Shown in pieces: positions 8,023 to 16,998 of a stretch of DNA of 64,000 nt. The stretch comes from Sphingomonadales bacterium. GTDB lineage: Bacteria > Pseudomonadota > Alphaproteobacteria > Sphingomonadales > Sphingomonadaceae. The stretch spans positions 1,116,001 to 1,180,000 of the forward strand of contig JADJAC010000011.1 of NCBI GenBank assembly GCA_016704425.1, in the 5' to 3' direction. Below the pieces are notes generated by a model. The model had not been told where the DNA came from and did no database searches. It saw only the letters and a program-made list of their open reading frames with translations. The stretch's first letter is position 1, and the number at the start of each line of letters is the position of its first letter. Position numbers and translations under genes: made by a program.

Positions 8023-9165
8023 TCAGCTTGCCAAGGCTTGCCAGGCTGCCATTGCAAGGCTGAAACCGCGCATATCTCCGCTGGTGGTTCCTTCCATGCG
8101 GTTCATGACATAGGCGATGCAGGTCCGCGATTCCATGTCGATGATAACGATAGAACCGCCATAGCCGCCCCAATACATGCAGCTTGAATTGGGCAGGGGG
8201 ACCAATCCTCCCTGCAAGCCAAAGCCCAGACCGTAACGCACCGGAATACCCAGGACGAGATCAATACCTTCGATCTGGAGTTCCAATGCCTTTCGGCAAC
8301 CGGCTTCGGAAAGGAATCGTCGACCTCCGGCCACCCCGCCGTTGGCCAGAATGCTCTGGACCAGGGCAACCGAGCGCGCGTTTCCGGTGCCGCCCGCCGC
8401 GGGAATTTCGGCGCCTCGCCAGGCACGCGTCCGGGTTGCAAGCACATCGATGCCAGGATTGTTGGCCATGTTGGCCGAGAGCGACGCCTCCGCAACAGCC
8501 GAGATGCCAGCGCCGGGAGGCGGCGGCACAAGATCGGCAACCCGGTCATCCTCGGATGCAGGCAGGCCGATGTGGAAATCAGCGCCAAGAGGCTCTGCAA
8601 TCTCTTCACGAAAGACGGTGCCGAGTGACCGTCCGGTAATGCGGCGCACGACTTCTCCAACCAGATAGCCTTGCGTGACGGCATGATAGCCGGCGGCCGT
8701 TCCGGCTTCCCAGAATGGCTCCTGTGCTGCCAGCAGCCCCGTGACCTTATCCCAATTGTAGAGATCGTCCTTGGCAATCGTCTCGCGCCATCCCGAAAGG
8801 CCGGCGGAATGGCTCATCAAATGGCTGACTTTTACGCCCTCCTTGCCATTGGCGGCAAATTCCGGCCAATAACGTGCCACTGGCGCATCGAAATCAAGCT
8901 CGCCGCGATCGGCGAGAATGAGCGCCGTCAACGCCGTCATTGTCTTTGTCGTGGAATAGACATTGACGATTGTGTCCTTGGCCCAGGGACGATTGCGTGC
9001 CTCATCCGCAAAACCGCCCCACAGGTCGACAACGGTCTCACCAGCAAGTGTTACGCTGAAGGAAGCGCCAATGTCTGCTCCGGAGGCAAGGTTGTTCGCA
9101 AAAACATCGCGCACAGCGGCGAACCGATCATTCACAAAACCTTCAACGCTTGCGTTACTCATCAA
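8023..9165 (-). CDS. serine hydrolase of the beta-lactamase class C/EstB family
   Basis: A 380-aa penicillin-binding-protein-like serine hydrolase (PF00144 type). The SxxK catalytic motif is present as STTK in VYSTTKTMTALTAL near residues 71-74, and the Tyr motif as GYHAVTQGYL near 160. There is no signal peptide, so it is probably a cytoplasmic esterase (EstB-like) rather than a secreted beta-lactamase. It lies 22 bp downstream of the ATM1-type exporter on the same strand, so the two may be co-transcribed. Two adjacent ATG codons start the gene; either may be used. Substrate cannot be told from sequence. Confidence 0.85.
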   Translation of the reverse strand: MMSNASVEGFVNDRFAAVRDVFANNLASGADIGASFSVTLAGETVVDLWGGFADEARNRPWAKDTIVNVYSTTKTMTALTALILADRGELDFDAPVARYWPEFAANGKEGVKVSHLMSHSAGLSGWRETIAKDDLYNWDKVTGLLAAQEPFWEAGTAAGYHAVTQGYLVGEVVRRITGRSLGTVFREEIAEPLGADFHIGLPASEDDRVADLVPPPPGAGISAVAEASLSANMANNPGIDVLATRTRAWRGAEIPAAGGTGNARSVALVQSILANGGVAGGRRFLSEAGCRKALELQIEGIDLVLGIPVRYGLGFGLQGGLVPLPNSSCMYWGGYGGSIVIIDMESRTCIAYVMNRMEGTTSGDMRGFSLAMAAWQALAS

Positions 9166-9187
9166 TCATACCCTTTCCGGACAAGAG

Positions 9188-10999
9188 TCATGCCGCTTCG
9201 GCACCTTCGTCGCTTTCTGCCTGCTGACGTGCCCACATCTCTGCATAGAGACCATTCTTGCGCAGCAGTGCGGCATGATTCCCGCGCTCCGCAATGCGCC
9301 CAGCATCGAGCACGACAATCTCGTCGGCGTCCACGATTGTCGAAAGGCGGTGTGCAATGATTACCGTCGTCCGCTGTTCGGACACCTCTGTCAAAGTGTC
9401 CTGGATCTCGGCTTCGGTTCGGCTATCGAGTGCACTTGTCGCTTCATCAAGGATCAGGATTGGGGGATCTTTGACCAATGTCCGCGCAATCGCCACGCGC
9501 TGCTTCTCGCCACCGGAGAGCTTCAGTCCCCGTTCGCCGACTGGTGTATTGTACTGCTGGGGTTGCGCCGCGATGAAGCTGTGGATCGCGGCACCGCGAG
9601 CAGCCGTCTCGATCGCGGCCTGCGTCGCACCTTCGCGGCCATAGCCGATATTGTAACCGATTGTGTCATTGAACAGGACCGTGTCCTGCGGGACAATGCC
9701 AATGGCGGCGCGCAGGCTCGCTTGCGTCACGTCCCGAATATCCTGTCCGTCAATCAGGATGCGACCGCCCGTCACGTCGTAAAAACGGAACAGCAAGCGG
9801 GCGAGCGTAGACTTGCCGGCACCCGATGGCCCGACCACCGCCAGCGTTTTTCCCGGGGCAATGGCAAAGCTGACCCCGTTCAAAATCGGCCGGTCCCGCT
9901 CATAGCTGAAACACACGTCTTCAAACGCGACGCCGCCGCCCGTCACGGTGAGCGAGGATGCACCGGCCTTGTCGGCGATTTCTGCCGGCGTGTCGATCAG
10001 GCCAAACATGGCCTCCATGTCGATCAAGCCTTGCTTGACGGTGCGGTAGACCATTCCCAGCATGTCGAGTGGGCGGAACAATTGCGCAAGCAAGGTGTTG
10101 ACCAGCACCACATCGCCAGTGTTGAACCGGCCTTTGGACCACCCCCAGACGGTGAAGCCCATTGCCCCTGCCATCATCAGGTTGGTGATCAGAGATTGCC
10201 CCACATTGAGCAAAGCCAGCGAGTTTTCCGATTTGACCGCTGCATCGGCATAGCGCTTTGCGACACGGCCGTATTGCTCGGCCTCCCGCCTTTCGGCGTT
10301 GAAATATTTGACGGTCTCATAGTTCAGCAAGGAGTCTACCGAGCGCGAGACGGTAGCGGTGTCGAGGTCGTTCATCTCTGCACGAAGCTGGTTGCGCCAG
10401 TCAGTGATGCGCTGAGTGAACACGATATAGGCGACGACCATTGCAAGCGTGGCCCCGACCAGGCCGATACCGAACTTTGTCCAGAAGATTACAATGACCG
10501 CAGCCAGTTCCACGATGGTTGGCGCAATGTTGAAGAGCAGGAAATAGAGCATTGTATCGATGCTCTTGGTGCCGCGCTCAATCACCTTGGTTACTGCCCC
10601 TGTGCGTCGGCTAAGGTGAAACCGCAGCGACAGTTCGTGCAGATGAGCAAAGACGTTGACTGCGAGACGCCGCGTCGCATCTTGGCCAACACGCTCAAAC
10701 ACGATATTGCGCAGATTGTCGAAAAGGACACCTGCGAAGCGGGCGCCAGCATAGGCAAGGACAAGCGCTATCGCTATGCTTGCAGCAGCTTCCAGTCCCG
10801 GCTTCATGCGATTGATTGCCGCGGCATAGAGGAAGCCCATGCTCATTTGTACGGCCTTGGATACCAGCACCAGTGAAAGTGCAGCAATGATGCGAGCGCG
10901 CAGTGCCGGATGATCCCTTGGCCACAAATAGGGCAGGAAGCGCCGCATTATTGCCATTTCCGGCATCGAGACTTGGGGCTGGATATCCTGGGGCGGCAT
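9188..10999 (-). CDS. ATM1-type ABC exporter (heavy metal/glutathione conjugate, Fe-S related)
   Basis: A 603-aa half-transporter with six membrane segments in about residues 30-330 and a C-terminal ATPase. The ATPase shows Walker A GPSGAGKST, signature LSGGEKQR and Walker B ILILDEATSALD. The membrane part carries the ATM1-family stretch FHLSRRTGAVTKVIERG and SIDTMLYF, which separate it from lipid A exporters. Alphaproteobacterial relatives export glutathione-linked metals or sulfur species. The homodimer acts in the inner membrane. The gene is divergent from an alpha/beta hydrolase across a 195-bp spacer in which I found no convincing promoter. Confidence 0.93.
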   Translation of the reverse strand: MPPQDIQPQVSMPEMAIMRRFLPYLWPRDHPALRARIIAALSLVLVSKAVQMSMGFLYAAAINRMKPGLEAAASIAIALVLAYAGARFAGVLFDNLRNIVFERVGQDATRRLAVNVFAHLHELSLRFHLSRRTGAVTKVIERGTKSIDTMLYFLLFNIAPTIVELAAVIVIFWTKFGIGLVGATLAMVVAYIVFTQRITDWRNQLRAEMNDLDTATVSRSVDSLLNYETVKYFNAERREAEQYGRVAKRYADAAVKSENSLALLNVGQSLITNLMMAGAMGFTVWGWSKGRFNTGDVVLVNTLLAQLFRPLDMLGMVYRTVKQGLIDMEAMFGLIDTPAEIADKAGASSLTVTGGGVAFEDVCFSYERDRPILNGVSFAIAPGKTLAVVGPSGAGKSTLARLLFRFYDVTGGRILIDGQDIRDVTQASLRAAIGIVPQDTVLFNDTIGYNIGYGREGATQAAIETAARGAAIHSFIAAQPQQYNTPVGERGLKLSGGEKQRVAIARTLVKDPPILILDEATSALDSRTEAEIQDTLTEVSEQRTTVIIAHRLSTIVDADEIVVLDAGRIAERGNHAALLRKNGLYAEMWARQQAESDEGAEAA

Positions 11000-11194
11000 G
11001 ACCTACGCGCTTAGTCGATTTTCGTCTGCCTTGGGAAGCCCGCCGGAATTCTGGAAATTGCTGCCGGTGCCAAGCCATTAGGTGTCGCCGCGCGATTCTC
11101 TCGGTTCGTCGTTTGTGACATGACGCAGCCGTTACGGATTTGTTGCATTTTCATGAAGTCATGCGCAGCTTGATCTCTTTTCGAGGCAAGTCCT

Positions 11195-11947
11195 GTGTTC
11201 CAGAATTTCAAGCGTTCCGAATTCGAAGCCCCTTCGCTTTCGCTTTTCCTTCAGGAAGCCCGCGTCTTGGGCGATTGGGTACGCGGAGGACGCGAGAACA
11301 GTGGCATTGCTCGGACGCACGACGGTGCCGGTCACAAGGTTATCATTCTGCCCGGCTTCATGGTGACCGAAGCGCGGATGGAATTGTTCAGGCAAACCCT
11401 TAATCGCGCGGGATACCGTGCATTTGGATGGGGGCTTGGGCGAAATCTGGGTGTGACAGCGGACATGATTGAAAGACTCGATGCAAGGCTCGACGAGATT
11501 GACGGCGAAGCGGATGGCCCTGTGACTCTTGTCGGCTGGAGCCTGGGCGGGCTGATTGCTCGAGAATATGCAAAGCATGCGCCGCATCGAGTCTCCCGCG
11601 TCATAACGATGGGTAGCCCGTTCTCGGGCAATCCCCGCGCGAACAACGCGTGGCGGCTTTATGAATGGGTGACAAAGCACCCGGTCGATGCACCTCCGAT
11701 CGATGCACATCTGGCGCAAAAGCCGCCCGTTCCAACTTATGCCCTGTGGTCGCGGCGCGACGGGATCGTGGCACCGGCCAGTGCGCGCGGCCTTCCCGGT
11801 GAGGCAGATTACTGTGTGGAAGTCGACTGCAGCCATCTCGCCTTTGCATGCGCTCCAGAGGCCATGACAGCGGTCCTGGACATATTGTCGCGGCCGGTTA
11901 CCGTTCAGCCCGCAAGCCCACTCGCAGGGATTTCCTCGGCGCGATAG
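11195..11947 (+). CDS. alpha/beta hydrolase
   Basis: A 250-aa alpha/beta-fold hydrolase, probably an esterase or lipase-like enzyme. The nucleophile elbow GWSLGG is at about residues 115-120, preceded by the beta-strand VTLVGW; an Asp (SRRDGIV) and a His (CSHLAF) late in the chain complete a plausible triad. The start is a GTG at 11195 preceded by GAGG about 9 bp upstream. No signal peptide is visible. The last 43 bp overlap the end of the convergent monooxygenase gene. Substrate unknown. Confidence 0.82.
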   Translation: MFQNFKRSEFEAPSLSLFLQEARVLGDWVRGGRENSGIARTHDGAGHKVIILPGFMVTEARMELFRQTLNRAGYRAFGWGLGRNLGVTADMIERLDARLDEIDGEADGPVTLVGWSLGGLIAREYAKHAPHRVSRVITMGSPFSGNPRANNAWRLYEWVTKHPVDAPPIDAHLAQKPPVPTYALWSRRDGIVAPASARGLPGEADYCVEVDCSHLAFACAPEAMTAVLDILSRPVTVQPASPLAGISSAR

Positions 11948-12216
11948 ATTTGGATCGTCGTCGGCTCCGTCGAAAGCTCACCGATACGCTTCACGAAGCC
12001 GCCGGATTCGGGCACTGCAAAATGCGCGCCTACGGCCTTGCTATCCGCCCAGAGTTCGACGAACACCAGCTTGTTCGGTGTTTCGCAATCGGCATGGACA
12101 TTGTGGGCAATGCAGCCGGGCTCAGCGCGTGAGCGCTGGCTGTGTTCAATGCAAAGCCGTTCAATTTCGGAGCGATTTGCCTCGTTTGTCGTGACGCTAC
12201 CAGTGATGATGATCAT
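11905..12216 (-). CDS. antibiotic biosynthesis monooxygenase (ABM) domain protein
   Basis: A 103-aa ferredoxin-like-fold protein of the ABM/YgiN family, which includes quinol monooxygenases and dimeric alpha-beta barrel proteins. Family traits seen are the EPGCIAHNVHAD strand, the FVELWADSKAVGAHF segment and a length near 100 aa. It follows the thioesterase gene with a 4-bp ATGA overlap and belongs to a leftward run oligopeptidase B - thioesterase - ABM protein. Cofactor-independent oxidation of a quinol is possible but not shown by sequence. Confidence 0.82.
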   Translation of the reverse strand: MIIITGSVTTNEANRSEIERLCIEHSQRSRAEPGCIAHNVHADCETPNKLVFVELWADSKAVGAHFAVPESGGFVKRIGELSTEPTTIQIYRAEEIPASGLAG

Positions 12217-12617
12217 TCAGCCTCTTCCTCCATGAACGATGCTGCGACCTCGCGAGGCACGCGCGCGATCCGCCCGCTTGCACGATTGACAATGGCCCAT
12301 GTCGTCCTTGATCGCACAACGACCATTCCGGCAGCGTTGGTGAATTCCATATTCCGGTCAAACCGGGCACCTTTTGGTGGATCACTTATCCATGTGCGCG
12401 CCGTCACGGTTTCACCAACACCGATATTGCCCGCATAGTCGATCTCGTGCCGAACCACGACCCAGATCCATTTGGCAATATGCTCGGATGCGGCAACCGC
12501 ATTCCAGTGCGCTGTCGCCACGTCCTGCATCCAGCGCACCCAGACGGCGTTGTTGACATGGCCCAGTTCGTCTATGTCGGCGGCTGAAGGAATGATCTCA
12601 AGGGAGAACTCCCTCAT
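12213..12617 (-). CDS. acyl-CoA thioesterase (4HBT hotdog fold)
   Basis: A 134-aa hotdog-fold thioesterase of the 4-hydroxybenzoyl-CoA type. The catalytic-loop pattern DELGHVNNAVWVRWMQD lies at about residues 15-31. The ATG at 12617 was chosen because it opens the hotdog domain directly and overlaps the upstream oligopeptidase stop (ATGA), the usual coupling in this operon. The frame stays open upstream for 59 codons but that part is inside oligopeptidase B. It probably hydrolyses a short or medium-chain acyl-CoA. Confidence 0.87.
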   Translation of the reverse strand: MREFSLEIIPSAADIDELGHVNNAVWVRWMQDVATAHWNAVAASEHIAKWIWVVVRHEIDYAGNIGVGETVTARTWISDPPKGARFDRNMEFTNAAGMVVVRSRTTWAIVNRASGRIARVPREVAASFMEEEAE

Positions 12618-14680
12618 TGCGCTGCCATTCCCAATTGCCAAAGGAAGAACGCATACTCTTCCGCATCTTCGCGCAAGCTTTCGAAACGTCCTGATTTTCC
12701 GCCATGCCCCGCGCCCATGTTGGTCTTGAGCAGCAACATATTGTCGTCGGTTTTGGCCGCTCTCAATTTGGCCACCCATTTTGCCGGTTCCCAATAAGTG
12801 ACGCGGGGGTCATTGAGCCCTGCCGTTGCGAGGATTGGCGGGTAATCCTGTGCCTTCACCTGATCATAGGGCGAATAGCTCCGGATCAGGTCAAATGCGT
12901 CCTTGTCCTCGATCGGGTTACCCCATTCGGGGAACTCTCCCGGTGTCAGCGGCAGTGAGTCGTCGAGCATGGTATTGAGAACGTCGACAAACGGGACATG
13001 CGCCGCAAGCGCGCCCCACAAGTCCGGATCGGTGTTGGCAATGACACCCATCAATTCTCCACCTGCTGAACCGCCTGCCGCAACAACGCGGCCCGGTCGG
13101 GCAAACCCGAGCGCGATCAGGCCCTTGGTGCAATCCACAAAGTCGTTGAAGGTGTTGGTCCGTTTTGTCAGCTTGCCTTCGAGCTGCCACTGCTGGCCAA
13201 GATCGTCGCCACCACGAATATGCGCGATGGCATAGGCAAATCCGCGGTCCAGCAGCGAAAGCCGCAACGTAGAAAAGCCCGGCGGGATCGCAATGCCGTA
13301 GGCGCCATAGCCATAGACATAAAGGGGACCGTTTCCATCTTTCCTGAAATCTTTCCGGTAAACAACGGAAACCGGGACTGTAATGCCGTCACGCGCGGTA
13401 ATTTCTAGACGTTCCGTGACATACTGGTCGGCATCATAACCAGAAGGAATTTCCTGTACTTTCAGAGTCTTCATCGTGTCGGTTGCAAGGCTGTATTCGG
13501 CGATTGTGTCGGGCGTGACCATCGATTCATACGACAGTCGCAATGACGAAACCTGATATTCCGGATTTTCATCCAGTCCCGCCGAATAGCTGGCCTCGGG
13601 GAATTCGATCCGGCGGGGTGTGCCGCCCTCATATTTGTGCAATTCGACCTGATCGAGGCCATTGTCACGCCCTTCGACAACAAAGAAATCCGCAAAAGTC
13701 GTGACGTCGGTCATGTAGAAGCTGGTTGAAGGCGCGATCCGCTCGGTCCAATCGCCCGGATTGGCAATTGGCGCCGTTACCAGTCGGAACTGGGGACTGG
13801 TATCGTTCGTGTGGATGAAGAGTGTGTCTCCATGCGCTTCGACATCATACTCGACGCCTTTCCGGCGTGCGCGGACGAGAAGTGGCTTGGTTTCCGCGTT
13901 GTTCGACGGAATCAGGTGGACTTCGCTTGTTTCATTATCGCCCGCGGCGATCACGATCCAGTTGCGGTCATGGGTCATGCCGACCCCAGTCTGGAAACCG
14001 CGATCGGGTTCGATATAGACGGTTTGGTCACTCACTGCGGGAGTCCCCAACGTGTGGCGCATGATGCGATCGATGCGCCAATTCTCGTTCACAAGGCCAT
14101 AGAAAAGGCTCTGGCCGTCTTTTGAAAAGACCATGCCGCCCAGCGTTCCGGGGATCGCATCGGCAAGATTTTTGCCCGTCGCCAGATCGCGAAATTGGAT
14201 AGTGAAGCGTTCTGACCCATCGGTGTCCGACGACCAGGCCATTATCCGGTCATCCTCTGTGATTGCAATTTCGCCCAAGCGAAAGAATTCGGTGCCTTGG
14301 GCTTCCTTTGCTTCATCCAGGATGACTTCATCATCTCCGCCGACGACTGGCTTTCGCATCCATTGCTTATATTGCGCGCCCTTTTCGAACCGTCGCCAGT
14401 AGAGAAAATTGCCATCCTTTTGTGGAACGGAGGATTCGTCTTCTTTGAGCCTGCCCTTCATTTCCCGGAACAAAACTTCGACAAGCGGTGCATAGGGTTT
14501 CATCTGTGCTTCGAAATACGCATTTTCGGCATTCAGATGGGCAAGAATGGCGGGATCATCGACTTTTGGATAGGATGGGTCCCGAAGCCAGAAATAAGGA
14601 TCCTCGATCGTCACCCCGTGATGCGAAATACTATGTGGACGTCGCGCCGCCACGGGCGGCTGAAGGGTGTCGATGGTCAT
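12614..14680 (-). CDS. ptrB: oligopeptidase B (S9 family prolyl oligopeptidase)
   Basis: Serine peptidase of the prolyl oligopeptidase family that cuts short peptides after basic residues. At 688 aa it has the oligopeptidase B length: a beta-propeller in about residues 75-400 and an alpha/beta-hydrolase catalytic domain after that. The nucleophile motif GGSAGGELMG is near residues 535-544 and the catalytic His lies in GAGHGGKSG near 658. No signal peptide, so cytoplasmic or periplasm-leaking. It heads a three-gene leftward run and is divergent from aminopeptidase P, a second enzyme of peptide breakdown. Confidence 0.92.
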   Translation of the reverse strand: MTIDTLQPPVAARRPHSISHHGVTIEDPYFWLRDPSYPKVDDPAILAHLNAENAYFEAQMKPYAPLVEVLFREMKGRLKEDESSVPQKDGNFLYWRRFEKGAQYKQWMRKPVVGGDDEVILDEAKEAQGTEFFRLGEIAITEDDRIMAWSSDTDGSERFTIQFRDLATGKNLADAIPGTLGGMVFSKDGQSLFYGLVNENWRIDRIMRHTLGTPAVSDQTVYIEPDRGFQTGVGMTHDRNWIVIAAGDNETSEVHLIPSNNAETKPLLVRARRKGVEYDVEAHGDTLFIHTNDTSPQFRLVTAPIANPGDWTERIAPSTSFYMTDVTTFADFFVVEGRDNGLDQVELHKYEGGTPRRIEFPEASYSAGLDENPEYQVSSLRLSYESMVTPDTIAEYSLATDTMKTLKVQEIPSGYDADQYVTERLEITARDGITVPVSVVYRKDFRKDGNGPLYVYGYGAYGIAIPPGFSTLRLSLLDRGFAYAIAHIRGGDDLGQQWQLEGKLTKRTNTFNDFVDCTKGLIALGFARPGRVVAAGGSAGGELMGVIANTDPDLWGALAAHVPFVDVLNTMLDDSLPLTPGEFPEWGNPIEDKDAFDLIRSYSPYDQVKAQDYPPILATAGLNDPRVTYWEPAKWVAKLRAAKTDDNMLLLKTNMGAGHGGKSGRFESLREDAEEYAFFLWQLGMAAQ

Positions 14681-14757
14681 GCAGTCTTTCCAGGCAAGGC
14701 TTTCATGACCGTGGCGCCTAGCCTATATCGGCGCGTTCACACAATTGAGAGTTTGCC

Positions 14758-16566
14758 ATGTCCACCTATGAAGACCGCCTGAAGGCACTGCGCGAACAGC
14801 TGAAGACTGACCGCCTCGACGGGTTCGTCGTGCCGATTTGCGATGAGCATATGAGCGAATATGTTGGTGCCTATGCCCAACGTCTCGCCTGGCTGACCGG
14901 CTTTGGCGGCTCAGCAGGCACGGCGGTGGTCTTGCCCGAAGAAGCCGCGATCTTTGTGGACGGGCGATATACGCTGCAAGTGCGTGAACAGGTCGATGGC
15001 AAGGACTGGCAGTATCAGTCTGTTCCGAAAACGAGCGTAGCGGCCTGGCTCAAGGACCATGCCGCGAACGGCGCGCGGATCGGCTATGATCCGTGGGTAC
15101 ACACGAAGACCTGGGTCGAAACGGCGACCAAGGCACTGGCTGAAAAAGGCGCCGAGCTTGTCGCCGTCGAGCGCAACCCGCTGGATGCGGTATGGACGGA
15201 TCGGCCCGCACCTTCGCCAGCCTTGATGATGGTCCATCCCGATGAATTCACTGGCCAATCATCCGCGGAAAAGCGGGCTGCGGTTTCGGACTGGCTGACC
15301 GAAAAGGGCCTTGATGCGACAATCGTCTCGGCGCTCGATTCGGTGGCATGGCTCTTCAACGTCCGCGGCAGCGATGTTGATCGGACGCCGGTTGCGCTCA
15401 GTTTTGCGGTCGTAGGACAGGACGGGATTGCGGACCTCTATGTTGCGCCGGAGAAAATCGATGATGCCGTGCGCCAGCACCTGGGCAACGCAGTGCGCAT
15501 TCATGATCGCAAGGATTTTGAGCCTGCCTTGAAGTCCTTGAGCGGAAAGAAGATCGCGGTCGATCCTGAGCATGCCGTTTCGGCGATCTTTGCTGCCTTG
15601 CAAGCAGGAGGCGCGACGGTTGTCGAGCTGCGCGATCCCACAATTTTGGCAAAAGCCCTGAAAAATCCGGTCGAACAGGCAGGCCACCGTGCCGCACAAC
15701 GCCGCGATGGGGCGGCGCTTTCGCGGTTTCTCCATTGGGTTTCGGTCGAGGCGCCAAAGGGGAATGTGACAGAGCTTTCGGCAGCAGAAAAACTCCAGTC
15801 CTTTCGCGCAGCAACCGGAAAGCTCAAGGACCTGTCATTCGATACGATTTCCGGCGCCGGCCCAAATGGCGCCGTCGTGCATTATCGCGTTTCTGAAGAA
15901 ACCAATCGCACGCTCGAACCGTCGAGCATCTATCTGGTCGATTCAGGGGGGCAATATCTCGACGGCACGACAGACGTCACGCGCACGGTCTGGGTCGGAC
16001 CTGGTGAGCCGACTGCGGAAATGAAGGACCGGTTCACGCGGGTGCTCAAGGGCCATATTGCCCTGGCGCGTGCAGTGTTTCCGGTTGGAACCCGTGGTAC
16101 GCAGCTGGACACGCTGGCGCGCCAGTTTCTCTGGGCTGCCGGCGTCGATTATGCGCACGGAACAGGGCACGGGGTCGGCAGTTTCCTTGCCGTTCACGAA
16201 GGCCCGCAGCGCATCGCAACCTCTGCCGGAGGGCAGGCGGGAACGGAAGAGCCGCTTGCTGCCGGCATGTTCATTTCGAACGAGCCCGGTTATTACAAGG
16301 CTGGCGAATTTGGCATTCGCATTGAAAACCTCATTCTTGTCGAACCCCGCGAAATCGAAGGGGCGGAGGGAGAGTATCTCGGCTTCGAGACTTTGACCTA
16401 TGCCCCTATCGAGCGGGCGTTGGTGGACACCGAGATCATGACACGAGACGAATTGCGCTGGTGGGATGATTATCACGCGAAAGTTCTTGAAATCGTCGGG
16501 CCGCAATTGGACGGTGAAGCAAGATATTGGCTTGAGGCTGCCTGCGCGCCGCTGACGCGGGGATAG
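14758..16566 (+). CDS. aminopeptidase P family (Xaa-Pro aminopeptidase, M24B)
   Basis: A 602-aa three-domain aminopeptidase P of the eukaryote-like long form, releasing an N-terminal residue that precedes proline. Two creatinase-type N-terminal domains are followed by the pita-bread metallopeptidase domain. Metal ligands are visible in order: Asp in DSGGQYLDGTTDVTRT, His in GTGHGVGSFLAVHEGP, Glu in NEPGYYKAGEFGIRIEN, and a later Glu. It has no signal peptide. The start ATG at 14758 lies 77 bp from the divergent oligopeptidase B start, so the two may share regulation. Confidence 0.94.
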   Translation: MSTYEDRLKALREQLKTDRLDGFVVPICDEHMSEYVGAYAQRLAWLTGFGGSAGTAVVLPEEAAIFVDGRYTLQVREQVDGKDWQYQSVPKTSVAAWLKDHAANGARIGYDPWVHTKTWVETATKALAEKGAELVAVERNPLDAVWTDRPAPSPALMMVHPDEFTGQSSAEKRAAVSDWLTEKGLDATIVSALDSVAWLFNVRGSDVDRTPVALSFAVVGQDGIADLYVAPEKIDDAVRQHLGNAVRIHDRKDFEPALKSLSGKKIAVDPEHAVSAIFAALQAGGATVVELRDPTILAKALKNPVEQAGHRAAQRRDGAALSRFLHWVSVEAPKGNVTELSAAEKLQSFRAATGKLKDLSFDTISGAGPNGAVVHYRVSEETNRTLEPSSIYLVDSGGQYLDGTTDVTRTVWVGPGEPTAEMKDRFTRVLKGHIALARAVFPVGTRGTQLDTLARQFLWAAGVDYAHGTGHGVGSFLAVHEGPQRIATSAGGQAGTEEPLAAGMFISNEPGYYKAGEFGIRIENLILVEPREIEGAEGEYLGFETLTYAPIERALVDTEIMTRDELRWWDDYHAKVLEIVGPQLDGEARYWLEAACAPLTRG

Positions 16567-16637
16567 GCCGGGCTGAAATTTAATGCGCGCCCGTTAGTGC
16601 CGTTTCCTGATTTTACCCGGACCAAGCGACTGGGTGA

Positions 16638-16991
16638 ATGGAGATGGCAATGGATATGCGTATTGGTGGAACGGGTCCGGTTTCGGCCGTTCACGCACAT
16701 GCTGCAAGCAACTGGAAGAAGGGTCTTCAAGGCTTTTCAGCGCTCAAGTCCGCGCTGCAGTCGGGTGATCTAGAAGCAGCCAAGGCTGCATTTGCAGGCC
16801 TTCATGTGCCCCAATCAACGCACGCGAAGAGCCCGTTGGCCAAGGTCGGTCAAGCGCTCCAGAGCGGCGATGTCGCAGCCGCACAGACGATGATGCAGGC
16901 ACTGCTCGACGCCCGGATGAGCAAGGCGGAAAAACCTGCTCCGGTCGCGCAGCCGCCGCAGCCCGCGACAGGGATCAGCCTGCTCGCCTGA
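16638..16991 (+). CDS. hypothetical protein with two helical repeats
   Basis: A 117-aa protein of unknown function. Two related segments of about 23 residues, FSALKSALQSGDLEAAKAAF (near 33-52) and VGQALQSGDVAAAQTMMQAL (near 71-90), share the core ALQSGD(L/V)xAA, suggesting a pair of TPR-like helical hairpins. The C-terminus is Pro/Ala rich. GGAGATGG just before a nearby second ATG (16650) could make that the true start, shortening the protein by four residues. It lies alone between aminopeptidase P and the convergent diiron gene. Confidence 0.6.
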   Translation: MEMAMDMRIGGTGPVSAVHAHAASNWKKGLQGFSALKSALQSGDLEAAKAAFAGLHVPQSTHAKSPLAKVGQALQSGDVAAAQTMMQALLDARMSKAEKPAPVAQPPQPATGISLLA

Positions 16992-16998
16992 ACGGAAT

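Noticed and set aside
8963..10876. A 637-codon open frame on the plus strand
   Set aside because: It lies antisense to the serine hydrolase and the ATM1-type exporter, both with clear catalytic motifs. The translated sequence has no recognisable domain and the amino-acid mix of a GC-rich shadow frame.
11011..11121. A 36-codon frame just upstream of the ATM1-type exporter on the minus strand
   Set aside because: No ribosome binding site, no family resemblance and no coupling; the region is better read as the exporter's leader.
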